Positions 1 through 7,879 are shown, numbered from the stretch's first letter. The stretch: 13,497 nucleotides of DNA from Thermoplasmatales archaeon UBA447 (GCA_002503205.1 DARE01000033.1:1-13497); one strand, 5' to 3'. Program-made: numbers and translations. The notes: generated by a model not told the origin, from the sequence alone.

Positions 1-34
1 ATTTTAATTCTCAGAGTCTGATGCAAAGATCTAT

Positions 35-39
35 GGAGG
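35..39 (+). promoter_or_regulatory. Shine-Dalgarno of the relict transposase
   Basis: GGAGG sits 8 nt before the ATG at 48. It fixes the ancestral start of the transposase and shows that the upstream end of the element lies close to, or beyond, the left edge of the window. Confidence 0.6.
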
Positions 40-47
40 TACATATT

Positions 48-1460
48 ATGTCTATACATAACATGACTTACTATTCTGACTGGGACATGAAGTACAAGAA
101 AAAGGGAACGCTTGTGCAGAGAAAGAGGGATACTCTCTATTACATGTACAGGGTTCACAGCATCTGGAATAAGCAGAAGAAGAGGGCATAGCCCCTAACA
201 GACAAGTTCCTTGGCAGGATCACACCTGATGGTTTTACTGAGCCTAGGGCAAAGAGGATCATGCGCAGGCTTGATCAGGTTGCTGTGAAGTAATACGGCG
301 CATCATTCCCTCGTGCATCACCTGTCCCCTGATCTCATTGAAGGGCTGAAAAATAACTTTCCGGAATGGAGAGATATTTGTATTCGCATGCATGCGCCTT
401 CTGCACAGTTCACCCCTGAAGAACGTTGAGTCCCTCTATGCCACATCATACCTGTTCGAATTGGTGAAGGATGCACATTTGTTACCTGATTCCCTTGGTG
501 ACATGATCCGCAGGATAGGAATGGACAGGAACACAATGATCAGCTTCATGAAATCCATGATGAAGGATGACAGGTATCTTGCCGTTGATCTCACCCACGC
601 ATTGTAAATGAGCGAGGGCATCATATGGGCAACACTTGGCCACAACAGCATGGTTTAGTACCTTCAGCAAGTGCAGGTGCTGTTCCTTAACTAACTGGAT
701 CATGAAGAGACCGTCATATTTCCTCATGCTTCCTGGGTCGGTGAACAATGTTGCGTCACTGAAAATGACAATGCAGGAAACAAAGGTCTTAAACATTCTT
801 CTTGTGGTTAATTCAGGTTTCTATTCAGCAAGGAACATCAGGAACCTTGATGATCAGGGCACATCATACAAAATGCCGCTGAAATGAATTCCAGAATCAT
901 AAGGTATGATCATGGAAGGGAGAGGCACTTCATGTTCCAGGATCATCCCACATTCTACTGGAAGTATTCCTCGGGAAACACTCCATCCTAAAGTTCAGGA
1001 ACGATTTCTTGAGGGCTGAGGAGGAGAATGACTTCCTCAGGCACAATTCCAATGTGAAGGAATCCACCTTTGCAAAGCAAAAGAGAGGATGGGAACATGA
1101 ACGGTCATTACCAGTTTCAGAGTTTCAGCGGAGATTGTGTATGACATGCTAAAATCCAGAACTGAAATAGAGCAATCATACGACACTTTCAAGCACACAA
1201 TACATGCGGATCGTTCATACATGAGGGCCGATCACCAGCTTCAGGGATGGATGTTCATCAACTTCATTGCACTTATGATGCATTACCGCATATATGCCAT
1301 GCTGAAGTCAAAGGGCATGCAGAGGAAACATTCCCCCGGTGATGTGCTCGTCCACCTTAAAAGAGTGAACAGGCTCAAGGTAGGCGACGAATGGCAAATA
1401 TCGGAGATACCGAAGAAGTCAAGGATCATAATTGACGGGCTGGTCATACCAATTATGTAA
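48..1460 (+). pseudogene. Decayed IS4/IS1634-type DDE transposase
   Basis: Remnant of an insertion-sequence transposase that can be read only by moving between frames. It opens with ATG at 48 behind a good Shine-Dalgarno GGAGG (35-39), and the first frame gives a basic N-terminus (KYKKKGTLVQRKRD). In-frame stops follow at 189-191 and 291-293. The frame then shifts near 308 and again near 420. Further stops lie at 605-607, 656-658 and 692-694, and the reading moves to another frame at about 690-887. The last intact piece (1137-1460) holds the IS4-superfamily Y-x-R-E-K type signature (YDMLKSRTEIEQSYDTFK), the region of the catalytic Glu. A DLTH motif (first catalytic Asp region) lies near 588-600. 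The second Asp appears changed to Asn in VVNSGF (codon 810-812). With so many stops it cannot make an active enzyme. The IS family is assigned from motifs; the terminal inverted repeats were not found. Confidence 0.85.
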
Positions 1461-1607
1461 ATTGGCGGGAGTTAGAGGTTAAGGCTAAACACAGCAATAT
1501 GAACTTCAGGTCTAATCTTGTTAAAAATTGTATACATATATAGAATTGAGCAGTAAAGTATTAGTTAAGGAGTATTAATCAAAATCACAATAAGTCATCT
1601 TGAATTA

Positions 1608-2312
1608 TCAATGACTTATTTGCTTGTTTATCCTATCAATCGCCACTTGAATCTTGTCTATTTCTAGTTCCGTGTGTCTCATTTTTTCATATATTTCCAC
1701 GGCCTTTTTAAGAAATTCCAGAGCCTTTTCATATAACCCCTGCTCTTCGAAGAGAAGACCTAAATTTGTCAATCTTATAGCAACATCCATGTGTAAGGTT
1801 CCGAAAATCTTCTGATCAATTTGAAGGGCATCAGAAAAGAATTTTTGAGCAAGATCATATTTTTTCTGATTCAAATAAAAAGAGCCAATGTTATTAAGAT
1901 CCGTCGCGACGTCCGGATTGTTATCTCCCAGTACTTTCCTATGAATCTCATAAGCCCTCAAAAGCAGAGGTTCTGCCCTTTGATAGTTGCCTTGGATAGT
2001 ATAAAGGGAACCGAGGTTGTTAAGATAAGTTGCCAGAGAAATGCTGTCATTATCCGGTATATTGTCTGCTATTTTAATAGCCTCCTCTAGCAATATCCTC
2101 GCTCTGCTGTAATGTTCCATATCAAAGTAGAGCATCCCCAGGTTGTTAAGTGAAATTGCAACGTCAGGATGGGAATCACCCATCTGTTCCCGTTCAATCT
2201 CCAGAGCTTTCTGGAACGCTTTCTCTGCTTTATTATATTTCTTTAGCCTTTTAAACATCAAACCACTATTTGTTAGATTGATGGCCTTTCTTGGTGAGCG
2301 TTTTTCAAACAA
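1608..2312 (-). CDS. Kinesin-light-chain-type TPR repeat protein, 5' end doubtful
   Basis: A protein of about 234 residues built almost wholly of tetratricopeptide repeats of the 42-residue kinesin-light-chain kind (TPR_10/TPR_12). About five repeats are visible, with signatures such as LNNLGMLYF, LNNLGSLYT, LNNIGSFYL and LTNLGLLFE, followed by helix-B residues (Y..A..L...A). TPR arrays bind other proteins, so this is probably a cytoplasmic scaffold or adaptor; no catalytic domain or membrane segment is seen. The frame is open only from a TTG at 2312, because an in-frame TGA lies just upstream. A better-placed ATG at 2322 is in another frame and ends after five codons. One missing base near 2313 would join the two, so the gene may be freshly frameshifted or may use TTG. 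Many TPR proteins of this kind are the C-terminal part of a larger protein. It converges on the transposase remnant, with no functional link visible. Confidence 0.7.
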   Translation of the reverse strand: MFEKRSPRKAINLTNSGLMFKRLKKYNKAEKAFQKALEIEREQMGDSHPDVAISLNNLGMLYFDMEHYSRARILLEEAIKIADNIPDNDSISLATYLNNLGSLYTIQGNYQRAEPLLLRAYEIHRKVLGDNNPDVATDLNNIGSFYLNQKKYDLAQKFFSDALQIDQKIFGTLHMDVAIRLTNLGLLFEEQGLYEKALEFLKKAVEIYEKMRHTELEIDKIQVAIDRINKQISH

Positions 2313-2340
2313 GCGGTGTCATGGTTAAAATCCCTTTTAC

Positions 2341-2349
2341 TTATATGAT
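2341..2349 (-). promoter_or_regulatory. TATA box before the TPR gene
   Basis: The minus strand reads ATCATATAA here, centred about 23 nt before the ATG at 2322 and 33 nt before the TTG at 2312. The spacing fits a leaderless or nearly leaderless transcript starting around the ATG, which supports that ATG as the original start. Confidence 0.4.
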
Positions 2350-2929
2350 TATTTCTTTTACATTAATCTGCAATTGGATTACTATTGTGTATTCATTTAC
2401 GGAATGAAGAATTAAGGCAATAACTTGAAGAGTTCAAATCTTGGAACAATCATTGTAGTGGAGAATGCTAAGAATCTTGGAAAATTAGTTAACATTTGAA
2501 AGTAGTGTTGGCGAGCAATAGCATTTCATTATTATTTTCAGAATTTTTTTTATTTTTTGAGTGAGGTAGCCTAAGACCCATACAGGGATGAGAAAAATCA
2601 ATCCTATTCTACCTTTTCCTTTACTGGACTAAAGATTTTAAGCCAAGCGTTGCATGGAGGATAATCAATGCATACAAATATTCAGAATGTTAGGGATTTG
2701 TGTTTATTCTAACTGTACATTTCTCCGTTCTCATACTTATAAAATCTCGCACCACACGTTGGGATCAGCTGAATTCAACTGTCGGGAATATGTCAGATGC
2801 GAAATGGAGTCTGCATCTGGGCAGAGCGGAAATGTATGTCACTAGAATGCAAATATTCAGTCAGGAAAATTACTAGAAGATCCGCCCCCCCGATAACATT
2901 TCTTCGGAGGTGTTTAAACATACAGCAGC
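2350..2929. other. Gene-poor AT-rich spacer
   Basis: About 580 bp between the TPR gene promoter and the end of the synthase-like gene. Only short open frames occur. The longest (2654-2845, +, 63 codons) has no recognisable motif and a composition that does not look coding. Visible landmarks are T-runs on the plus strand at 2544-2558 and a run of C just after 2881. No tRNA, repeat array or transposase motif was seen. It may be old, eroded sequence at the edge of the gene island. Confidence 0.5.
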
Positions 2930-3988
2930 TCAGGATATACTTTTCTCGTCCTCAATTAGTTCTCTGCACATTTTAGATATCTGTTCCACATTCACGCTTT
3001 TTCCTGTAGATACTGAAATGTCCTTGATCATTCCAACCAATTTGGTGAGCATATCATCAGGAATGTCTATGTTTAAAGTTCTAAGGATATTTTTTATCAT
3101 ATGTTTGCCTGTGTATACGTTGATTGAATATTTACTTCCAGTAAATACCCTTGAGGAAGCTGCGTGGGTACCGGCAGTGTGCACAGACGTATTTTCTCCA
3201 AATACAGGGAAGTTAGCATCAAAGAGTGATGGACCAATTTTTTCCAGAATCAAGTCATGTAGAAAATCATAACATTTGAGGAGAGATTTGATATTGACCC
3301 CAGTCTTTTGACCCTCCAATTCCAATATGCTTACAATAGAGGCTAGATCAGTTATGCCATTCCGTTCACCAATTCCAAATATAGAGCAGTCCACATAATC
3401 TGCACCTGCTTCTATTCCCGCAAGTGCATTGGCGACGGAGGAACCATTATCGTTATGGCAATGCACTTCGAGCATAGAACTGACATTCTTCTTTACCAGT
3501 TCCACAATATTCCTCATTCTAAAAGGAGTTGCTAGACCCTTAGTGTCAGGTAATTGAATGACATCGGCACCAGCTTCTGAAACTTTAGTTGCCAGACTTA
3601 TCAGTTCCTTATCGGTAAACCTTGTTACATCAACTAGGCCAACCTCAACTATCCTTCCCTTGGATGATGCATATCTTACAGCTTTCAGTACGCTATCCAT
3701 GTCTTCCAAAGTAAATGGAAGATGTAAAGAAATATTCGCTCCAGTTGAATAAATTTTGTCAATATCAAGCTCCAATGTTCTGCCAAGACCGAAAACCTCT
3801 TTGAAATAGTTTCTCTCAACTATCTTTCTGGTTATCTCCTCCTCAGATATATGTGCAGACGGGTATGAAACCAGAGCTCTGGTAATGCCAGAATTTCCAA
3901 GAATCTCTGCCATTTTCAATTTCTCATCAATTGTAAAACTGAATCCGGGAGTTTGCAAACCCTCCCTAAGTGTATCGTCCGTAATCAT
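2930..3988 (-). CDS. DRE-TIM Claisen-condensing enzyme (isopropylmalate/homocitrate synthase-like)
   Basis: A member of the HMGL-like TIM-barrel metalloenzymes, 352 residues. The N-terminus carries the metal and catalytic signature DDTLREGLQTPG (residues 4-15; Asp5, Arg8). The metal-binding HCHND is at 176-180 and GIGERNG at 205-211. The TPG tail and the GxGER motif place it with the condensing synthases (LeuA, homocitrate synthase, citramalate synthase) rather than with HMG-CoA lyase, which has a GLGGCPYA-type motif instead. Residues 268-300 resemble the homocitrate-synthase linker (HTAGTHAA, then a GKH motif). The long LeuA regulatory domain is absent. Such enzymes join an acyl-CoA to a 2-oxoacid, or run the reverse cleavage. 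An oddity is that the usual GER-x-GN reads GERNGI, so the conserved Asn is Ile212. The ATG at 3988 lacks a Shine-Dalgarno but has a TATA box 25 nt upstream, so leaderless start is likely. The CoA-transferase gene lies 101 bp upstream on the same strand. The exact substrate is unknown. Confidence 0.85.
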   Translation of the reverse strand: MITDDTLREGLQTPGFSFTIDEKLKMAEILGNSGITRALVSYPSAHISEEEITRKIVERNYFKEVFGLGRTLELDIDKIYSTGANISLHLPFTLEDMDSVLKAVRYASSKGRIVEVGLVDVTRFTDKELISLATKVSEAGADVIQLPDTKGLATPFRMRNIVELVKKNVSSMLEVHCHNDNGSSVANALAGIEAGADYVDCSIFGIGERNGITDLASIVSILELEGQKTGVNIKSLLKCYDFLHDLILEKIGPSLFDANFPVFGENTSVHTAGTHAASSRVFTGSKYSINVYTGKHMIKNILRTLNIDIPDDMLTKLVGMIKDISVSTGKSVNVEQISKMCRELIEDEKSIS

Positions 3989-4008
3989 AGAAATGGATAG
4001 TCAAAACA

Positions 4009-4018
4009 TATTATAATT
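4009..4018 (-). promoter_or_regulatory. TATA box of the synthase-like gene
   Basis: The minus strand reads AAATTATAAT, centred about 25 nt before the ATG at 3988, the expected distance for an archaeal leaderless transcript. The gene may therefore be expressed apart from the CoA-transferase upstream. Confidence 0.5.
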
Positions 4019-4089
4019 TGCTATCAAACCGGTTATATGTTAAATGCTGATTGAGCGCAGAATTATTTTAAGTATCTAACTATTTTTCC

Positions 4090-5217
4090 TCAGATGATTT
4101 TGTCTCTTTTCAGGACATCTATCTCATTTTCTGAGAATCCTAAGAACTTCAATATTTCTTCATCATTTTCACCAAGTTCAGGTGGGTCCCTAATGTATCT
4201 TCCACCTAAGGGTGTTGCGGGTACCGTGATATCCTTACCTTTGTATCTTTCTGTAAACATCTTTGGCCTTGCGTGAGGATCTTCAAGAAGTTCCCAAGGG
4301 CGATGGAGGGTAGCATAGCTTACATTGATCCGGTCTAAAGTTTTGAAAAGTTCTTGTGAGTCAATGGTCATTATCTTTTCTTCCAGTATTGGAATTAGAG
4401 TATTCCTTTTTGAGTAACGACCTTCATTTCTGTCGAGAGATGGGTCATCTTTAAGTTCTGGTACGAGAGCTTTGCTGAATTCCTTCCATTGCATATCTGT
4501 AGTGACGGCAATGAAAATTTTCCCTCCGTCCTTGGTTTCAAAGAAATCATATATTCCCCAAGCAAAACCTTCCTCATTTATAGGTTTCAGAGGTTTATTC
4601 AGTATCTGATAAGTGGAAATGTGTTGACCCATGAAAAACATGGCAGTTTCAAAGAGACCAACATCGATATATTTTCCCATGCCAGTCTTTTCCCTTTCCA
4701 TTAGGGCATTCAATATACCAATAACTCCGAACATTGCAGCACCCATATCTACAAGTGAAGCACCAACTCTCATGGGTCTGCCAGTTAAGCCGGTCATATA
4801 TGCAAGTCCACTGTGAACTTCAATTGGATAATCAAGCGACTTTCTCTTCTCGTACTGTCCTTTCCCATATCCTTTGAGAGAAAGATAAATGAGCCCGGGA
4901 TTATTTTTAGAGAGTTCACTATAGGAAAAACCTAACCTATCCAATGTGCCGTAACTCAGGTTATCTATGATAATATCTGCCTTCATTGATAACTTCCCTA
5001 AAATATCCTTCCCCCTTTCATCCGTTAAGTTAATCGCTATGCTTCGTTTATTTCGGTTGTAATATGGAAATGAACCTGAGCTTTGATTTGTAAGCCTTCT
5101 CGAAACATCCCCTTCACCTGGTTTCTCAATCTTCACGACATCGTAACCCAAATCAGACAGTATGAGCCCTGCAGACGGTCCAGCAACTATGTGCCCCAGT
5201 TCAAGAACTAGTACCAA
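4090..5217 (-). CDS. Family III CoA-transferase (CaiB/BaiF type)
   Basis: A CoA-transferase of 375 residues, slightly shorter than the usual 390-430. It moves CoA between an acyl-CoA donor and a free carboxylic acid through an Asp-anhydride intermediate, in the cytoplasm. Family marks are LELGHIVAGPSAGLILSDLG (residues 5-24), VVKIEKPGEGD (27-37), the NRNKRSIAINL segment (54-64) and the catalytic Asp157 in VGASLVDMGAA. The C-terminal half has the typical WELLEDPHA (308-316) and a closing ENDEEILKFLGFSENEI. The start is TTG at 5217: an in-frame TAG lies 18 nt upstream and a purine-rich GGAAGGGGG (5226-5234) sits 8 nt before it. The N-terminus then begins directly in the first strand, a few residues shorter than relatives. 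It is followed by the Claisen-type gene, so the two may act on the same acyl-CoA. Relatives use formyl-CoA, carnitine, succinyl-CoA or 2-hydroxyacids; the substrate here cannot be read. Confidence 0.88.
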   Translation of the reverse strand: MVLVLELGHIVAGPSAGLILSDLGYDVVKIEKPGEGDVSRRLTNQSSGSFPYYNRNKRSIAINLTDERGKDILGKLSMKADIIIDNLSYGTLDRLGFSYSELSKNNPGLIYLSLKGYGKGQYEKRKSLDYPIEVHSGLAYMTGLTGRPMRVGASLVDMGAAMFGVIGILNALMEREKTGMGKYIDVGLFETAMFFMGQHISTYQILNKPLKPINEEGFAWGIYDFFETKDGGKIFIAVTTDMQWKEFSKALVPELKDDPSLDRNEGRYSKRNTLIPILEEKIMTIDSQELFKTLDRINVSYATLHRPWELLEDPHARPKMFTERYKGKDITVPATPLGGRYIRDPPELGENDEEILKFLGFSENEIDVLKRDKII

Positions 5218-5225
5218 CTTTATGA

Positions 5226-5234
5226 CCCCCTTCC
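5226..5234 (-). promoter_or_regulatory. Shine-Dalgarno fixing the TTG start of the CoA-transferase
   Basis: The minus strand reads GGAAGGGGG, 8 nt before the TTG at 5217. No ATG or GTG is available between the upstream in-frame stop and this TTG, so the site decides the start. Confidence 0.5.
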
Positions 5235-5290
5235 GCTATGATTTTGGTGTAACAATTCTAAAGAACTCATCTCTCTGAAGCTAATGCAAA

Positions 5291-5300
5291 ACATATAAAT
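5291..5300 (-). promoter_or_regulatory. TATA box of the CoA-transferase gene
   Basis: The minus strand reads ATTTATATGT about 79 nt before the TTG at 5217. A transcript starting about 26 nt downstream would have a leader of roughly 50 nt that includes the Shine-Dalgarno, unlike the leaderless arrangement of its neighbours. Confidence 0.4.
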
Positions 5301-5654
5301 TCTCCATAAAAACATTCTAACATCCCTTTTATTTCCTTGTCTCAAACTTCATTATATTTGCATACATCAGCAACGTACGTTTTGACATCCGAACTCTTTT
5401 AATATTTATTGTTGGAAATGGCTCAAAATTGGCAATTTTCATATTGATACAACCTGCAATTCACTAAAAGCTTTAAGGACGTCAGTAAAGAAGAGATAAA
5501 ATTCAGATGAATGTAAATATCGAAAATTATAGGTTCTCTGTTTCACCGCAAAGCTGTGAGTATTCCTATGTATAAGCACCGCTCGGCTCACTGTCATATT
5601 CAAAGTAAGATTTCGGTATAATTAAGAGTATATTCTAACACTATAGAGGGACTA
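5301..5654. other. Divergent intergenic region
   Basis: About 350 bp of AT-rich DNA between the two divergent promoters, without a credible open frame. Besides the palindrome at 5425-5439 there is an imperfect 12-bp dyad (AGAGTATATTCT, one mismatched pair) at 5625-5636, about 20 bp before the cupin TATA box. No RNA gene or riboswitch fold was recognised by eye. Confidence 0.4.
5425..5439. promoter_or_regulatory. 15-bp perfect palindrome in the divergent promoter region
   Basis: AAAATTG-G-CAATTTT is a perfect inverted repeat with 7-bp arms and a single central base. It lies between the TATA boxes of the CoA-transferase (5291-5300) and the cupin operon (5655-5663), in a 466 bp spacer with no gene. 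It is a reasonable operator for a dimeric regulator controlling both directions, but no regulator gene is in the window and the arms are AT-rich, so chance is possible. Confidence 0.35.
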
Positions 5655-5663
5655 TTTAATAAA
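5655..5663 (+). promoter_or_regulatory. TATA box of the cupin-aroD-dehydrogenase operon
   Basis: TTTAATAAA is centred 25 nt before the ATG at 5684, matching a leaderless archaeal start. No Shine-Dalgarno precedes that ATG. It is the only promoter-like site seen for the three closely spaced plus-strand genes. Confidence 0.5.
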
Positions 5664-5683
5664 GCGGGAAAAATGTACAATAC

Positions 5684-6055
5684 ATGAAAGTGAGAGTATT
5701 AGATCCGTTCGAAGACGGAAAGCAAATATGGCTGGGAGACGAGAAGGGTATGGTGAGAAAGGTTTTTCGGACAATAGACAGGGACCAATGCAACTCAGAG
5801 TACTTTGTAAGCGGAATCACATATTTTGAGCCGGGTGAATCATCCTCTCTTCATAATCATCCCAATTCTGAGGAGATTGATTTCATCATTCAGGGCAGTG
5901 GAGTGGTGGAAAGTGATAACGAGACGCTACCTTTCAAAAGCATGCAGTATATGTTCATACCTAAGGGAGTAATGCATAGGCACTATAATACTGGCAGAGA
6001 CACAATGATTCTATTATGGACATATACACCACCTGGAGAATTGCCAAAGGACTGA
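5684..6055 (+). CDS. Small single-domain cupin
   Basis: A 123-residue one-domain cupin (Cupin_2 type). Both family motifs are complete. Motif 1 runs from Gly51 through His57, His59 and Glu64 to Gly71 (spacing G-x5-H-x-H-x4-E-x6-G). Motif 2 is P93-K-G-x2-H98-x3-N102. His57, His59, Glu64 and His98 would bind one metal ion. There is no signal peptide or membrane segment, so it is cytoplasmic. Single-domain cupins include isomerases, dioxygenases, lyases and binding proteins, so the reaction is unknown. In a sugar-acid pathway a KdgF-like role (opening or isomerising an unsaturated ring acid) would fit, but this is only a guess. It is the first gene of the operon, 13 bp before the dehydroquinase gene, and starts at an ATG without a Shine-Dalgarno. 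An ATG 12 nt upstream is out of frame and stops after four codons. Confidence 0.85.
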   Translation: MKVRVLDPFEDGKQIWLGDEKGMVRKVFRTIDRDQCNSEYFVSGITYFEPGESSSLHNHPNSEEIDFIIQGSGVVESDNETLPFKSMQYMFIPKGVMHRHYNTGRDTMILLWTYTPPGELPKD

Positions 6056-6068
6056 TTCAGTGGAATAG

Positions 6069-6839
6069 ATGAATGAAAGAAGGATTGCTAGGGAAACTCT
6101 TTCCCAAGAATTCAAAAATAAATTCATTGCCTTGGGGAAAGACCCTGTTATTTGTGTCCCTATTCTGGATTTCTCAGTTAATACCAAGAATATCCTTGCA
6201 GAAAGGAAGGCTGATTTGAATCTGGTTGAGATCAGGTCAGATTTTCTTTTATCATACGGATTCAATCCGGATGAATGTATGGGATTTCTGAAACAATTAG
6301 GAATACCCTTTGTTTTTACCATGAGATCTCCTATCGAAGGTGGTCGGGTAAAATTGTCATCTGAGGCACGTATGAATTATCTAGAAAGGTCAATCTCATT
6401 CGACCCAGCTTTTATTGATATAGAACTTTCAACCATAATGGAGAACGAGTTGAGATCTAAAAAGCTGATTGAAAACGCTCACTCCAGAAACATAGGCGTA
6501 ATAGTTTCACATCATGATTTCAATGGTACTCCAGACATAGGAACACTTGAAAAAATTGCTGGGGATGAGGCAAAATCGGGTGCTGATATGCTAAAGATAG
6601 CTACTTATATAAATGAAACTGCCGATATTTTATCTCTGCTGGAGGCAACATATTCGGTCAGAAAATCTCTTAGGAAACCAATGGCAATCATGGGCATGGG
6701 CAGACTTGGAAGAATTACAAGGGTTGCCGCAGTCTCTCTTGGTTCAGATCTTGTTTATGCTGATCTTGTAGGTTCATCAGCCTCAGGGCAGGTACCATAT
6801 AACAGAATGAGGGAAATGGTCCAGTCCCTTTACTTTTAA
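6069..6839 (+). CDS. aroD: Type I 3-dehydroquinate dehydratase
   Basis: A class I dehydroquinase of 256 residues (about 250 in the family), a TIM-barrel Schiff-base enzyme that dehydrates 3-dehydroquinate to 3-dehydroshikimate. Active-site marks are in order: VEIRSDFL (53-60; Glu54, Arg56), the catalytic His149 in SHHDF, the Schiff-base Lys176 in MLKIAT, GRLGRITR (211-218) with the substrate-binding Arg215, and SSASGQ (236-241), where the usual APGQ has Ser for Pro. All key residues are kept, so it should be active. The first 25 residues are an extension before the first strand. It stands between a cupin and an MDR dehydrogenase, with no other shikimate-pathway gene in the window, so a catabolic role (quinate/shikimate-like acids) or a paralogue with a shifted substrate is possible. 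It could also be the organism's only biosynthetic AroD. The symbol is given on motifs alone. Confidence 0.9.
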   Translation: MNERRIARETLSQEFKNKFIALGKDPVICVPILDFSVNTKNILAERKADLNLVEIRSDFLLSYGFNPDECMGFLKQLGIPFVFTMRSPIEGGRVKLSSEARMNYLERSISFDPAFIDIELSTIMENELRSKKLIENAHSRNIGVIVSHHDFNGTPDIGTLEKIAGDEAKSGADMLKIATYINETADILSLLEATYSVRKSLRKPMAIMGMGRLGRITRVAAVSLGSDLVYADLVGSSASGQVPYNRMREMVQSLYF

Positions 6840-6843
6840 ATAC

Positions 6844-6849
6844 AGGTGA
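6844..6849 (+). promoter_or_regulatory. Shine-Dalgarno of the MDR dehydrogenase
   Basis: AGGTGA lies 6 nt before the ATG at 6856 and just after the aroD stop. It is the clear ribosome site of an internal operon gene, in contrast to the leaderless first gene. Confidence 0.6.
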
Positions 6850-6855
6850 ATTGTA

Positions 6856-7872
6856 ATGTGGAAAATACTTTTTGATGATTTGAACGGATTCAGACAGGTC
6901 ACTTTTGAACCTGGAAAAATTGAGAAAGATTATGTGAGGATCAAACCTGAATTCATTGGCGTATGCGGATCAGATAAGAACATTGTTTTTGGTGGAAGAG
7001 GAAAGGTAAAGGAAGCAATCTCACTTGGTCATGAAATATCTGGGTTTGTTCTTGACGGAGAAGGTTCGGACATGCAAGGAAAATCGGTTAGAAAAGGAGA
7101 CAAGGTTGTAGTGTTTCCAAATTATTTCTGTGGAGAATGTCCTGATTGTAAAGCTGGCCATGTAAACACCTGCAGGAATAAAATATCAATCGGCGTTAAT
7201 TCCAATGGTGGACTTAGCGAAGTCTTTGATCTCCCATCTAAATTTCTACTGAAGATAGATAACTCGCTTGAATTGCGTTATGCAGCACTTATTGAGCCAG
7301 TTGCTGTAATGCGCAGAGCACTCGCCAAGTTTGAAGACAGATCCAAGCAGCTAATTATCATTGGCGGCGGTAGCACTGGAACTATAGCGTACATTCTTGC
7401 AGATATATTAAATTTCACGGAACCAATTATTCTGGAATCTTCCCCCGAAAAGGTTTCCCTTCTAAAGTCAAAGGGATTCAGGGTTATTAATATCGGAGAC
7501 ATTGAGCAAACAAAGGAGATTCACGCGTCCCCACCTCTGAATGTGCTTGATACGGTTGGCCGGTCAGCAACCGTAGATGTATGGCTCAAAATGGCTAAAT
7601 CACACGTTTCAGGTTCACAGGTCATCATAACTGGATTAGATGAATACGAATATAGTGTATCTCAATCAGTGATCATAAGAAAGGAACTCAGTCTCAATGG
7701 TTCAATTATTTACGATAAGGCAGATTTCATCAGCTCCGCAGAAATAATGACCAAAAACTTCTCACGATTTGATGTACTTATGGATTATGAAGGGTCAATC
7801 AAAGATCTAGACAAATGGCTCATTCCTGCAATGAAGAGAAATGACATTTTAAAAATATTGATTAAATTATGA
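6856..7872 (+). CDS. Zinc-dependent medium-chain alcohol/polyol dehydrogenase
   Basis: A 338-residue member of the MDR superfamily (threonine, sorbitol and glucose dehydrogenase relatives). It oxidises a secondary alcohol to a ketone with NAD(P)+ in the cytoplasm. The catalytic zinc site is Cys37 (GVCGSD), His59-Glu60 (GHE) and Glu147 (IEPVAV). The structural zinc site has four cysteines, Cys92, 95, 98 and 106 (C-x2-C-x2-C-x7-C). The Rossmann fold starts with IIIGGGSTG (167-175), and an acidic residue (Glu194) ends the second strand, which favours NAD+ over NADP+. The gene follows aroD by 16 bp with its own Shine-Dalgarno and ends 7 bp before the convergent aldehyde dehydrogenase gene. In this operon it could supply the keto-acid dehydrated by the AroD-like enzyme, for example as a quinate-type or sugar-acid dehydrogenase. 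The substrate is not readable from motifs. Confidence 0.88.
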   Translation: MWKILFDDLNGFRQVTFEPGKIEKDYVRIKPEFIGVCGSDKNIVFGGRGKVKEAISLGHEISGFVLDGEGSDMQGKSVRKGDKVVVFPNYFCGECPDCKAGHVNTCRNKISIGVNSNGGLSEVFDLPSKFLLKIDNSLELRYAALIEPVAVMRRALAKFEDRSKQLIIIGGGSTGTIAYILADILNFTEPIILESSPEKVSLLKSKGFRVINIGDIEQTKEIHASPPLNVLDTVGRSATVDVWLKMAKSHVSGSQVIITGLDEYEYSVSQSVIIRKELSLNGSIIYDKADFISSAEIMTKNFSRFDVLMDYEGSIKDLDKWLIPAMKRNDILKILIKL

Positions 7873-7879
7873 GAAGTTT

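Noticed and set aside
2654..2845. A 63-codon open frame on the plus strand
   Set aside because: No recognisable motif, no promoter or fitting ribosome site, and a composition unlike the neighbouring genes.
2930..3988. HMG-CoA lyase
   Set aside because: The GxGER motif and the TPG after the DxTLREG signature belong to condensing synthases; the lyase signature with the loop Cys is absent.
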